NCBI GenBank assembly: GCA_958454405.1
Contig: CAUEBO010000036.1
Location: 1 to 28,772, forward strand
DNA from: an uncultured Eggerthellaceae bacterium
GTDB taxonomy: Bacteria; Actinomycetota; Coriobacteriia; Coriobacteriales; Eggerthellaceae
Direction of reading: 5' to 3'
Length of the DNA stretch: 28,772 nt
In this document: positions 7,691-14,816 of the stretch, in pieces
How positions within the stretch are numbered: the stretch's first letter is position 1
Layout: every line of letters starts with the position of its first letter
Notes under the pieces: model-generated
The model's database searches: none
The model's input: the letters and a program-made list of their open reading frames with translations, nothing else
Told to the model about the DNA's origin: nothing
Made by a program: the position numbers and the translations under genes

Positions 7691-8301
7691 CAGCGCACCC
7701 GCGGTTCGACGGAGGTTTCGCCGGGGCGCGCGCCCGCAGCGCGCGCCAACTCGTACTCGCGCAGCACCCTCAGGCGCGTGATGGGATCGCAGCGCTCGAA
7801 CAGGGTGACGCCCTCCAGGTGGTCCAGCTCGTGCTGCAGGCAGCGGCCCAGAAGCCCGTCACCCTCGATCTCCCACTCCTCGCCGTCCAGGTCGAAGTAG
7901 CGCACGCGCGCCCACGGGGCGCGCTCGATGGGCACGGAGATGCCCGGGCACGACAGGCATCCCTCGCCTTCCACGACAGGATCGCCCTGCGTCTCCACGA
8001 GCACGGGGTTCACGAGCACGATGGGATTCTGCTCCTCCGACAGGTCGCAGTCCACCACGATGAGGCGCTTGGTCACGCCCAGCTGCGGCGCGGCGATGCC
8101 GCAGCCGTCGTTCTTGTACATGGCCTTGGCCATCTGCTTGGCAAGCTTTCTGAGGCTCCGATCTTCCGGATCGCACGGCTCGCACACCGTGTTCAGAACC
8201 GGATCGGGCGATTGCACGATGGTGATCACGCTCAACACGTCCTTCGCTGTTTCAGTGGAACGCGGCGCTTCGCGCGCCGCGGATGCGGTCTTGCCGTCCA
8301 T
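7690..8301 (-). CDS. def: Peptide deformylase
   Basis: This metalloenzyme removes the N-formyl group from nascent proteins. All three motifs are present: GCGIAAPQ (66-73), EGCLSCPG (113-120, metal Cys) and HELDH (157-161, metal His and catalytic Glu). The 203-residue model uses the ATG at 8301, whose Shine-Dalgarno is weak. The conserved domain begins only at SVITIVQSPDPVLN (residue 24). A strong hairpin at 8261-8281 and an AAGGA at about 8240 precede in-frame TTG (8235) and GTG (8229), so a 179-181-residue protein starting there is a real alternative. It is first in the def-fmt-rsmB cluster. Confidence is high for identity, moderate for the start. Confidence 0.93.
   Translation of the reverse strand: MDGKTASAAREAPRSTETAKDVLSVITIVQSPDPVLNTVCEPCDPEDRSLRKLAKQMAKAMYKNDGCGIAAPQLGVTKRLIVVDCDLSEEQNPIVLVNPVLVETQGDPVVEGEGCLSCPGISVPIERAPWARVRYFDLDGEEWEIEGDGLLGRCLQHELDHLEGVTLFERCDPITRLRVLREYELARAAGARPGETSVEPRVR
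8261..8281 (-). other. Strong hairpin at the 5' end of def
   Basis: Perfect 8-bp arms 8261-8268 and 8274-8281 (CGCGGCGC/GCGCCGCG) enclose a 5-base loop. They lie in the putative N-terminal extension of Def, just before an AAGGA and alternative start codons, so they may be 5' leader rather than coding. Confidence 0.45.
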
Positions 8302-8425
8302 TGTCCGTTCTCGCGCGGGAGTTGTCCAGTGGCCTGCGGGAAAGCTCCATAGAACGCGAGATGGGAAGCGCTGGAAAAGCCATCCGGCAGACCCTCCCCG
8401 CAACCTGCACAAGCCGGCCCGCGTG

Positions 8426-8456
8426 AAAAAGAGGGCCGGACTCTCGCCCGACCCTC
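8426..8456 (-). terminator. Rho-independent terminator of nfeD-SPFH operon
   Basis: On the minus strand GAGGGTCGG (8448-8456) pairs with CCGGCCCTC (8431-8439, one G-U pair), directly followed by TTTTT (8426-8430). It lies about 50 bases beyond the SPFH stop. This is the only textbook U-tract terminator in the window. The rest of 8302-8504 holds no gene. Confidence 0.85.
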
Positions 8457-8504
8457 CCTCGTCCGCTTCAAGCAGCGGGCCTTCGTCCTTCGATGAAGGC
8501 AGCG

Positions 8505-9461
8505 CTATTTCTTCGATGCGTCCTCGTCGTCCACCACGATCTCCTTGAGGCTGGCAGCCAAACCCGCCACGCCTTGGATGTCGGAAGGGATGATGAGCTT
8601 CGTGGCACGGCCGTTCGCCACCGACTTCAGGGCCTCGAACGCCTGCAAGGTGAGCACGGCACTGTCGGCGCCAGCCTCGCGCACCATCCGGATGCCGTCG
8701 GCCGTGGCCTGCTGCACGTTCAGGATGGCCGAGGCCTCGCCTTCGGCCTCGCGGATCTGCTTCTCCTTCTCCGCCTCGGCGGCCAGGATGACGCGCTGCT
8801 TGTCCGCCTCGGCGGCCAGGATCTGGGCCTGCTTGTTGCCCTCGGCCACCGTGATGGCCGATTGCTTCTCGCCTTCGGCCAGAAGGATGGCCTCGCGCTT
8901 CTCACGCTCGGCCTTCATCTGCTTCTCCATGGCCTGCTGGATGGCCGCCGGCGGCGTGATGTTCTTCACCTCGACGCGGTTCACCTTGATGCCCCATGCG
9001 TCGGTCGCCTCGTCCAGGATGGAGCGCATCTTGGCGTTGATGGTGTCGCGCGACACGAGCGTGGTGTCCAGCTCCAAGTCGCCGATGATGTTGCGCAACG
9101 TGGTGGCGGCCAGGTTCTCGATGGCCATGATGGGGTTCTCCACGCCGTAGGTGTAGAGCTTCGGGTCCATGATCTTGAAGAACACCACCGAGTCGATGGA
9201 CATGGTCACGTTGTCCTTCGTGATGACGGGCTGCGGCGGGAAATCGGCCACCTGCTCCTTGAGCGTCACGTAGGGGCGCACGCGGTCGATGAACGGTATC
9301 TTGACGTGCAGGCCGTTGTTCCAGGTGGTCAGATACGAGCCCAGGCGCTCCACGATGGCGGCCTCGGCTTGCGGGACGATCTTGATGCACGTGACCGAGA
9401 ACAGCACCACGAGCACGATGAGCACGACGATGCCTATCGTAAGCGGATCCATGAAGAGCAT
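8505..9461 (-). CDS. SPFH/prohibitin-domain membrane protein (QmcA/stomatin-like)
   Basis: A 318-residue protein with an N-terminal membrane anchor (TIGIVVLIVLVVLFSVTCI, about 8-26), then an SPFH domain (VPQAEAAIVERLGSYLTTWNNGLH through DELELDTTLVSRDTIN-type sequence, about 29-190). A long Ala/Glu/Lys/Gln coiled coil with repeated AEGEKQ, AEADKQ and AEAEKEKQ (about 195-260) follows. This is the stomatin/QmcA pattern: oligomeric scaffolds in functional membrane microdomains. The ATG at 9461 overlaps the nfeD stop by one base and has AGGAAGG upstream; a second ATG lies at 9452. NfeD plus SPFH pairs are a classic conserved unit. A canonical terminator follows. Confidence 0.93.
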   Translation of the reverse strand: MLFMDPLTIGIVVLIVLVVLFSVTCIKIVPQAEAAIVERLGSYLTTWNNGLHVKIPFIDRVRPYVTLKEQVADFPPQPVITKDNVTMSIDSVVFFKIMDPKLYTYGVENPIMAIENLAATTLRNIIGDLELDTTLVSRDTINAKMRSILDEATDAWGIKVNRVEVKNITPPAAIQQAMEKQMKAEREKREAILLAEGEKQSAITVAEGNKQAQILAAEADKQRVILAAEAEKEKQIREAEGEASAILNVQQATADGIRMVREAGADSAVLTLQAFEALKSVANGRATKLIIPSDIQGVAGLAASLKEIVVDDEDASKK

Positions 9462-9889
9462 CAGGGCACCTTCCTTTCGACGATGAGTTTCACGCTTTCC
9501 CGGCCGACCACCACCACGTTCTCGCCTGACGCGATAGGCCTGCCGTCGGCGGAGCGGGCCGCCCAGGTCATGTGGTCCGGAGTCTCCACGCGGCCGACGA
9601 GGCGGTCGTTGTCGATGGCCTCGCGCACGACGGCGATGCAGCCGACGACGGTGGGCTCCTCCTTCTTCCCCCGATCGCGGTACTTCACGAACACGGGGCG
9701 CAGCACGACCAGGCACAGCACGGACACGACCAGGAACACGACGATCTGGACGAGAGGATCGGCGCCGAGCAGGTTCGCCGCGAAGGCGATGAGCGCGCCC
9801 ACGACGAACCACATGGTGATGAGGCCGAGCGAGACGACCTCGACGACGGCCATGACCGCAGCGACGGCCAGCCAAACGAAGGGGCTCAT
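9461..9889 (-). CDS. NfeD-family membrane protein
   Basis: A 142-residue short-form NfeD: two or three N-terminal membrane helices (WLAVAAVMAVVEVVSLGLITMW, then FVVGALIAFAA and IVVFLVVSVLCLVVL, residues about 5-66) and a C-terminal OB-fold (about 75-142, VGCIAVVREAIDNDRLVGRVE to GENVVVVGRESVKLIVER). Short NfeD proteins partner SPFH proteins, whose gene overlaps the stop of this one. The ATG at 9889 has AAAGGAGA 4 bases upstream. An extended -10 promoter lies just upstream. It lacks the protease domain of long NfeD forms. Confidence 0.93.
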   Translation of the reverse strand: MSPFVWLAVAAVMAVVEVVSLGLITMWFVVGALIAFAANLLGADPLVQIVVFLVVSVLCLVVLRPVFVKYRDRGKKEEPTVVGCIAVVREAIDNDRLVGRVETPDHMTWAARSADGRPIASGENVVVVGRESVKLIVERKVP

Positions 9890-9913
9890 GGCGTCTCCTT
9901 TCTGTCGGATACG

Positions 9914-9922
9914 AGCATACCA
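9914..9922 (-). promoter_or_regulatory. Extended -10 promoter of nfeD
   Basis: TGG followed by TATGCT (hexamer 9914-9919) gives an extended -10 about 25 bases before the nfeD ATG. No convincing -35 is present. Confidence 0.45.
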
Positions 9923-10031
9923 TACCGCACGCCGCGCAAGCGGCGGCCGCAGGCGACTTTGCCCGCATCTGAGAAAAGGACGTCATGCGTCCGGAACCAT
10001 CGAGGTCCTGCCGAACGGAAGAGCGGCGAGA

Positions 10032-10066
10032 CCCTGCCGGCCGCTGGAAGGAACCGGTCGGCAGGG
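10032..10066 (-). terminator. Hairpin after the FAD oxidoreductase gene
   Basis: Perfect 8-bp arms 10032-10039 and 10059-10066 (CCCTGCCG/CGGCAGGG) extend inward by three more pairs past a mismatch. It lies 43 bases beyond the gene's stop and has no U-tract; minus-strand sequence continues TCTCGCC. It is a likely end of the ArsR-controlled operon. The rest of 9923-10108 holds nothing recognisable. Confidence 0.45.
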
Positions 10067-10108
10067 CGGCGAGAACGACTCGTCAGCAAGGCGGCGCGCC
10101 CCGCCTCG

Positions 10109-11335
10109 TCAGTCCGCCGTCCTGCCCATGATCTTGTTGGCGGCGTAGATGCCGCTGATGGCGGCCGGCTCCATGCCCAAGCCGTTGTGGTCGCCGGCCA
10201 TGATGAGGCCGGGGGCCAAATTCTGCGGCAGCACGAGGTTGGGATTCGTGTACAGGGCGTGGCTCCAGTGCTTCTTGCCCACCACCTCCCATTCGTCGAA
10301 GTATTGGTCGAACCGGCGGCCCTCCTCGAAATCGACCTCGGTGAACACCTCGTAGTCCCCGTCGAAGCGCTTCGCCACGTAGATGATGGGGATGCTGTCG
10401 TCGAAGATGTGCAGGCAGTGGCGGCGGTACTGCTCCTTGACGGAGCCGCGCACCAGGTAGCCGGTCAGCTGCGAAGCTTGCCGGATCTCGAAGTCGGGGA
10501 CCGCCTGGACGGGCTTCAGCAGCGCTTGCGTGTCGACCGCAGGCGCTGCCATGACCAGGTTCTTGCAGGTATGTGTCCGTCCCGCTTCCGTAACGACGCG
10601 CCACCCGCCCTCGATCTGCTCTACCGACGCGATCGTGTCGATGCTCACCGAGCCCGACCCGCCGCCCAGGCGCTTCTCGACTCCCGCGGAATCGAAGTCG
10701 AACCGCTTCAGGTCGAAGAGCAGCTTCAAAGGCGGGATCTGCATGGTGAGGGGCTGCACGGTGTTCAGGTAGTCGAGCGCCGACAGTTTCTTGATCTTCG
10801 TCCCCGTGCAGGCATGGGCGAACATGCTCACCAAGTGCCTCGCGATGGGCTGGAATCCCAGGCGCTCGATCATCTCGTCGGCGGTTTCGTGGTAGAGCTG
10901 GTTGATGAACGGATCCTTCTCCAGGGCGGCCTGCACTTCCATGACGGTGCAGTCGTCCTTGAAGGCGGCGTAGCGCGGGATGAACTCTTCGCGCATCCAC
11001 TTCATGTACTTGTACAGCGAGGGCAGGTCCGCCGCCGTCCTGACGGAAAGGGCCGCGTACTGGTCAGCGTCGTCCAGGTGGCACAGGCCCTGCCTGAGGC
11101 TCGGAAGCACGTCGGCGCCAGGGATGAGCAGCCCGGAGGCGAGCATGTACTTGTACGTTCCGAAGTAGAACACTGCCCCGTAGTTCATATGGCGCTCTTC
11201 GTCGTTGCAGATGCGCCCGCCGATGTTGGGGCTGATCAACAGGTACTCCCTGTCGTTCTTCTGCAGTTCCAGGGCGCAGTTCATGCCGGCAGCTCCGGCG
11301 CCCGCGATGATGGTCTCGATATCGAACGTGCTCAT
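10109..11335 (-). CDS. FAD/NAD(P)-binding oxidoreductase, amine-oxidase/phytoene-desaturase-like
   Basis: A 408-residue flavoprotein. The N-terminal dinucleotide-binding motif is IIAGAGAAGMNCALELQ (9-25), and a C-terminal FAD motif GLIMAGDHNGLGMEPAAISGIYAANKI closes the fold as in flavin amine oxidases and protoporphyrinogen oxidase-like enzymes. The middle (about 60-330) is a substrate domain with little recognisable similarity. The ATG at 11335 follows AAGGAGA. It is the last of three genes after an SRPBCC membrane protein and a ferredoxin-like protein, which suggests the iron-sulfur protein supplies or takes electrons. Substrate unknown. Regulation is probably through the ArsR-type protein at 13484-13837. 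Confidence 0.82.
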   Translation of the reverse strand: MSTFDIETIIAGAGAAGMNCALELQKNDREYLLISPNIGGRICNDEERHMNYGAVFYFGTYKYMLASGLLIPGADVLPSLRQGLCHLDDADQYAALSVRTAADLPSLYKYMKWMREEFIPRYAAFKDDCTVMEVQAALEKDPFINQLYHETADEMIERLGFQPIARHLVSMFAHACTGTKIKKLSALDYLNTVQPLTMQIPPLKLLFDLKRFDFDSAGVEKRLGGGSGSVSIDTIASVEQIEGGWRVVTEAGRTHTCKNLVMAAPAVDTQALLKPVQAVPDFEIRQASQLTGYLVRGSVKEQYRRHCLHIFDDSIPIIYVAKRFDGDYEVFTEVDFEEGRRFDQYFDEWEVVGKKHWSHALYTNPNLVLPQNLAPGLIMAGDHNGLGMEPAAISGIYAANKIMGRTAD

Positions 11336-11357
11336 GGTCGCTCTCCTTTCCCGCGCA

Positions 11358-12383
11358 TCAAAACGATGCGTGCAGTTTCTCGAAATAGTCCTCGATGCGG
11401 GGCTTGGTCTCGCCGGTTTGGCGCACGCTGAGCGCGCCACGCGCGCACGCTTTCAGGCACTGCCCGCATCCAGCGCACGCGGCGTGCGGCCGCGCCTTCC
11501 CGTCGACGACGTCCATGCGCCCGTGCGGGCACGCCTCCGCGCACGCCCCGCAGCCGATGCAGGCGTCCTCGTCAACCGTGCAGCTCCAGCCGATCCCCTG
11601 GTGCAGGATGCGCTTGAGCTCGCCTCCCGCCCGCTGCTCGAAAAGCGTTGCCGAGCAGCAGCACGGGCAGCAGAAGCAGAACTCCAGGAAGTTCGGCATG
11701 TCCTGGTCGCGAAAGCCCCACACGTACTCCTCCACTTCCACGAAGTACGCCCCCGCCGACAGGCCCGCCGCCTGGGCGCGGTCGATGTGGGCCAGGCACT
11801 CCTCGAGCGTCGCCTCCCGCGCGATGCCCCGCTCCACACATGCCCGCGCCGCGGGGCCGATGAACAGGCACCCCAGATCGATCGGGTAGTCGGTGCATCC
11901 CTGGATCTTGCGGCAGAGGCACTCGTGCATGACGGCGCGGTAGCTCGCGCGCCGCACGGCGTCCTTCATCATGTCGACAGGAGGATGCACGGGCCTGACG
12001 TCTCGCATGACGGGCTGGTCGAGCTGGATGCGCTCGACGCGCCGCGCCGGCGCGAGGTCGGCCGCCAAAGGGGGCGAAACGGCGCCGGTCTCTCCGGCAT
12101 CCTGGCCTTCCGGCACTTCCACATAGAGCGGGATCGAAAAGCCCTTCGTGTTGTGCGTCCCGCCCATCATGGCGACCTTCTTGATGAGCCAATCCGTCGG
12201 CACGAACTTCGTGAGCGGTGCAACCTTGATGATGGCCCGGAAGAACAGCTGCCCGAACGCGTCGCTTTCCGGCGTGGCCGCCGTGCGGCGCTTGATCGCG
12301 TCGCGGATGCCGAGCCCCCGGCGGCGCGGCCGGTAGTCCGTCTCCCCTTCGTTGAGGCGCTGATAGTCCCCATCGCGTGCCAT
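11358..12383 (-). CDS. Poly-cysteine 4Fe-4S protein
   Basis: A 341-residue soluble protein. The C-terminus carries two ferredoxin motifs, CIGCGACAEACP (275-286) and CAGCGQCLKACA (303-314). Upstream are two further unusual cysteine groups: ECLCRKIQGC...GC (C155, C157, C163, C172) and a dense FCFCCPCCC (six Cys in residues 236-243). Their arrangement suggests one or more additional metal sites. The ATG at 12383 has GAAGAGG upstream, 5 bases after the SRPBCC stop; the FAD oxidoreductase follows 22 bases later. A role as an electron carrier for that flavoprotein is inferred. I do not recognise a characterised family. Confidence 0.8.
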   Translation of the reverse strand: MARDGDYQRLNEGETDYRPRRRGLGIRDAIKRRTAATPESDAFGQLFFRAIIKVAPLTKFVPTDWLIKKVAMMGGTHNTKGFSIPLYVEVPEGQDAGETGAVSPPLAADLAPARRVERIQLDQPVMRDVRPVHPPVDMMKDAVRRASYRAVMHECLCRKIQGCTDYPIDLGCLFIGPAARACVERGIAREATLEECLAHIDRAQAAGLSAGAYFVEVEEYVWGFRDQDMPNFLEFCFCCPCCCSATLFEQRAGGELKRILHQGIGWSCTVDEDACIGCGACAEACPHGRMDVVDGKARPHAACAGCGQCLKACARGALSVRQTGETKPRIEDYFEKLHASF

Positions 12384-12388
12384 GGCCG

Positions 12389-13369
12389 TCACCTCTTCGA
12401 ATCGGGATAGTCCAGCCGGCCCTCGCAGAGCGCCTTCATGACGTCCATGAGGTTGCGCCCCATCACGATGGAAGCCGTGCCCAGAACGAAGACGACGAAC
12501 CACTTGCACGGCCTGAGGTAGGGAGCGAACGTGCAGTCGCAGCGCCAGAGGAAGCGCGTGCGGTTGGCGTCAACCGGCACGAGCTGCCAGTTCCACGTCC
12601 AGCAGAAGTGCTTGAAGAAGGGCAGGTTCAGAGCCTTCTCCTGGTTCGGACCGGGGTTTTTGTACGTGGGATCGGTGCGGCTGTCCGAGTGCGCGGCGAA
12701 GTACCAGGGACCGTCGTTGGACGCCTCGGTCACCCACTCGCCGATGGACAGCGGCGCCTGGTGGAACCATTGGAACACGCCCGGCTCGAGGCGCTGCCAC
12801 TCGGGATGGACGTCGTAGTGGTTGCGTATCTTGAACGTGCACAGCCGCTCGAGCCAATCGAAGCTGTACCAGCCGGCGCGATCCTGGCCGCATTGGCGGA
12901 TGTAGGGCCATATCTTCTCGGGCGGCGCGTCGATGGTGATGCCCGAGTCGTAGCGCAGATGCTTCTCGCCCGGCTTGATCCAATCGTCGCCCGGGAAGGC
13001 CATCGCCTTCTCCTCAGGCGTCTGCTTCCATTTCATGCCGTACACCCACATGGCCGACAATATGATGAACAGGATGGACACTGCCAGCCAGAAGATCGAC
13101 CAGCCCGTTATCGTCGCCCCCATAAGCGTATAAGGTAAAGGCCGTCCCGCCGCCACGATGCCGAACAGCACGACGTTGCGCGCCGCCCAGCCGATGATCC
13201 CCAGGTAAATGGCCTCGGCCGAGCACTCCATCATCTTTCTGCGCCGGGCCACGGCCCACGAGATGAAGATGCCCACGATGCCGAGCGCGAACCCGAGCGC
13301 CATGTGCCCGAGCTTCCCCCACCAGGCAAGCAGGTATCCGTCGACCTGCTTCGACCCCTTTTCCTCCAT
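12389..13369 (-). CDS. Membrane-anchored SRPBCC-domain protein
   Basis: A 326-residue protein with three N-terminal transmembrane helices (about 19-42, 54-77 and 84-112) and then a START/SRPBCC-type domain (about 140-290, DSGITIDAPPEKIWPYIRQCGQDRAGWYSFDWLER). A last hydrophobic segment lies near 292-308 (WFVVFVLGTASIVMG). SRPBCC folds bind hydrophobic ligands; the IDAPPEkiWpyI signature is the usual first strand and helix. The ATG at 13369 follows AAAGGAGC. It is first in the operon with the poly-Cys 4Fe-4S and FAD genes, so it may present a membrane-soluble substrate or cofactor to them (inference). The operator-like AT-rich site lies 22 bases upstream. Confidence 0.78.
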   Translation of the reverse strand: MEEKGSKQVDGYLLAWWGKLGHMALGFALGIVGIFISWAVARRRKMMECSAEAIYLGIIGWAARNVVLFGIVAAGRPLPYTLMGATITGWSIFWLAVSILFIILSAMWVYGMKWKQTPEEKAMAFPGDDWIKPGEKHLRYDSGITIDAPPEKIWPYIRQCGQDRAGWYSFDWLERLCTFKIRNHYDVHPEWQRLEPGVFQWFHQAPLSIGEWVTEASNDGPWYFAAHSDSRTDPTYKNPGPNQEKALNLPFFKHFCWTWNWQLVPVDANRTRFLWRCDCTFAPYLRPCKWFVVFVLGTASIVMGRNLMDVMKALCEGRLDYPDSKR

Positions 13370-13390
13370 GCGAACGCTCCTTTCGTTATT

Positions 13391-13416
13391 TAACCTTATT
13401 CCTATATTGTTATATT
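13391..13416 (-). promoter_or_regulatory. AT-rich operator upstream of the SRPBCC operon
   Basis: This 26-bp site is 22/26 identical to 13854-13879 in front of the arsR-type gene and has TAAC/GTTA ends. In such GC-rich surroundings the match is unlikely by chance. It contains several possible -10 hexamers (TATAAC, TAAATA), so promoter and operator probably overlap. Confidence 0.65.
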
Positions 13417-13467
13417 TAGGACATGGGAACCTCCTTTGGAAACGCGCGTGGGAAACGCCGCGGAAAC

Positions 13468-13483
13468 GAGCGGCTATCCGCTC
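13468..13483 (-). terminator. Hairpin directly after the arsR-type gene
   Basis: GAGCGG (13468-13473), a 4-base loop and CCGCTC (13478-13483) abut the stop codon at 13484. A short GTTTCC follows on the minus strand. It probably separates regulator and operon transcripts, partially or fully. Confidence 0.45.
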
Positions 13484-13837
13484 CTACATGCAGGTGTCCG
13501 CCACAGGGCACTCGTCGCATTTGAACGCGTAGGCGCAGGGAGTGAACGCATGCTCGAAGGCGTAATCGATCTGCCGGCGGTAGTCGTCGAGCGCGTCGAG
13601 ATCAAGCGAGTAATACACCGACGTCCCCTCCCTCTTGCGCCTGAACAGGCCGACTTCCTCCATGATCTGGAGATGCTTCGTGGCGGCGGGCTGCGACAAG
13701 CCGAGTATCTCGGCGATGTCGCCCACCTTGAGCGTTTCAGGTTCGTGGGATCCGAGTATCTTGATCATCCTCATGCGGTTGGGGTCGCTGATGGCCTTGT
13801 TGTAGGCGCACGTGCGGTTGACGAGACCTTTCTTCAT
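13484..13837 (-). CDS. ArsR-family winged-helix regulator with C-terminal Cys cluster
   Basis: A 117-residue regulator. Its winged helix has DPNRMRMIKIL (19-28), KVGDIAEILGLSQPAATKHL (37-56, recognition helix) and the wing RRKREGTSVYYSL. The canonical alpha-3 metal motif of ArsR (CVC) is absent; instead Cys10 lies near the N-terminus and C101, C107, C110 and C116 form CxxxxxCxxCxxxxxC at the C-terminus. This could bind a metal or an iron-sulfur cluster, or sense redox. The ATG at 13837 is chosen because GGGAG lies 6 bases upstream; the ATG at 13843 has no spacing from it. It has its own promoter overlapped by the shared operator, so autorepression plus control of the downstream redox operon is likely. 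Confidence 0.88.
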   Translation of the reverse strand: MKKGLVNRTCAYNKAISDPNRMRMIKILGSHEPETLKVGDIAEILGLSQPAATKHLQIMEEVGLFRRKREGTSVYYSLDLDALDDYRRQIDYAFEHAFTPCAYAFKCDECPVADTCM

Positions 13838-13853
13838 GAGCATCTCCCATTTA

Positions 13854-13903
13854 TAATCTTATTACTATTTGGTTATATTAATGGGAGGGACAGCGTTTGT
13901 AAA
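13854..13903 (-). promoter_or_regulatory. Promoter and operator of the arsR-type gene
   Basis: TTTACA (13898-13903), a 17-base spacer and TAATAT (13875-13880) make a good sigma-70 promoter. The 26-bp shared site 13854-13879 overlaps the -10 and the start of transcription, where a repressor would act. Confidence 0.65.
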
Positions 13904-13985
13904 GAGCGTTTTTCATCCCCGGAGAATCGGCTTCCACGAAGGCGCCCGGCATCCGCCGGCAAGGTTCCGCCCGTGCCCCCGTCCC

Positions 13986-14092
13986 GCGCCCGGTTGGGCG
14001 CACGGCCGAAACGCCCGGCCCCGACGGGCGCTCCTGCGGCGCGGAACCGCGCCGCAGGATCGGCGGGCCGGCTGCGGACGTCGGACGGCCCG
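13986..14092. repeat. Cluster of three strong hairpins in the arsR-fthC gap
   Basis: Three inverted repeats follow each other: 13986-14001 (6-bp arms, loop GGTT), 14032-14059 (13-bp perfect arms around a central AA) and 14064-14092 (7-bp arms). None has a U-tract. They lie between divergent genes, so they are not simple terminators; an extragenic palindromic element or a nucleoid/regulatory site is possible. Confidence 0.55.
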
Positions 14093-14106
14093 GTTCCCGC
14101 GCGTGC

Positions 14107-14121
14107 TGCTATACTGCCCCC
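14107..14121 (+). promoter_or_regulatory. Extended -10 giving a probably leaderless mRNA
   Basis: TGC-TATACT (TG 14107-14108, hexamer 14110-14115) ends 6 bases before the ATG at 14122, so transcription should begin at or next to the start codon. There is no Shine-Dalgarno sequence in between and no clear -35. Confidence 0.55.
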
Positions 14122-14793
14122 ATGCAGCAGAACCGCCCGACATCCCCCGCGCAGGCGAAGGCCCGCGCCCGCGCGCAGGCCATTGCCCGGCGCGACGCCG
14201 TGCCGGCGCCCGATCGCGCGCGGCGCAGCGCCGACCTGTGCCGGCGCCTCGCCGCCTGCTGCGCCCCCGCGCTGAGGCCCGGCGCCCTCGTGGCCGTGTA
14301 CTGCGCCATGGGCAGCGAGCCTGATCTGGGCACATTCGCGCGCGCAGCATTCGACCAAGGCTGCCGCGTCTGCCTTCCCTGCATGGTGCGCGACGCCGAA
14401 GCCGCCTCGGCTTCCACAGACGCTCAGAACGGCGCCCCGTCTTGCGGCGGCCGTCGAGCGCGCATGGCGTTTCTGGAGGTCGACCGGCAGACGTTCGAGG
14501 CGCGGGAGGCGGCGTTCATGGAGAAGCCGGCCAAGGCGGTTTCGCCGCACGACGCCGCGCGCGCCTCGCTGGGCACGGTCGAGCCCCATGACCTGGACGC
14601 GATGGTCGTGCCGCTCGTGGCCTTCGACGAGAACAACAACCGCCTGGGCTATGGCGGCGGGAATTACGACCGCTTCCTGGAAGGCGTGCGGGACGACGCG
14701 ATCGTGGTGGGCGCCGCGTTCGCCGAGCAAAAGCTCGACGAAGTGCCCACCGAGCCCCATGACAAGCCCCTTCCCCGCATAGAAACGTGCTGA
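14122..14793 (+). CDS. 5-formyltetrahydrofolate cyclo-ligase
   Basis: A 223-residue enzyme converting 5-formyl-THF to 5,10-methenyl-THF with ATP. Diagnostic C-terminal motif: PLVAFDENNNRLGYGGGNYDRFL (about 172-194), with the glycine-rich ATP/folate loop intact. The N-terminal basic ARARAQAIARRDAV matches the family's first helix. A short Ala/Ser/Gly-rich insertion lies near residues 90-110. The ATG at 14122 is set by the close promoter; there is no ribosome binding site. The queD gene follows after 23 bases, so the two are probably co-transcribed. Confidence 0.93.
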   Translation: MQQNRPTSPAQAKARARAQAIARRDAVPAPDRARRSADLCRRLAACCAPALRPGALVAVYCAMGSEPDLGTFARAAFDQGCRVCLPCMVRDAEAASASTDAQNGAPSCGGRRARMAFLEVDRQTFEAREAAFMEKPAKAVSPHDAARASLGTVEPHDLDAMVVPLVAFDENNNRLGYGGGNYDRFLEGVRDDAIVVGAAFAEQKLDEVPTEPHDKPLPRIETC

Positions 14794-14816
14794 AAGCGCA
14801 GAAAGGCGAACGACGG

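Noticed and set aside
13873..14760. Minus-strand open frame opposite the 5-formyl-THF cyclo-ligase
   Set aside because: Antisense to a gene with clear diagnostic motifs and overlaps the arsR promoter.
14787..14816. GTG start for queD overlapping the previous stop codon
   Set aside because: No ribosome binding site, and the T-fold begins at MYGLKTESS encoded from 14817.
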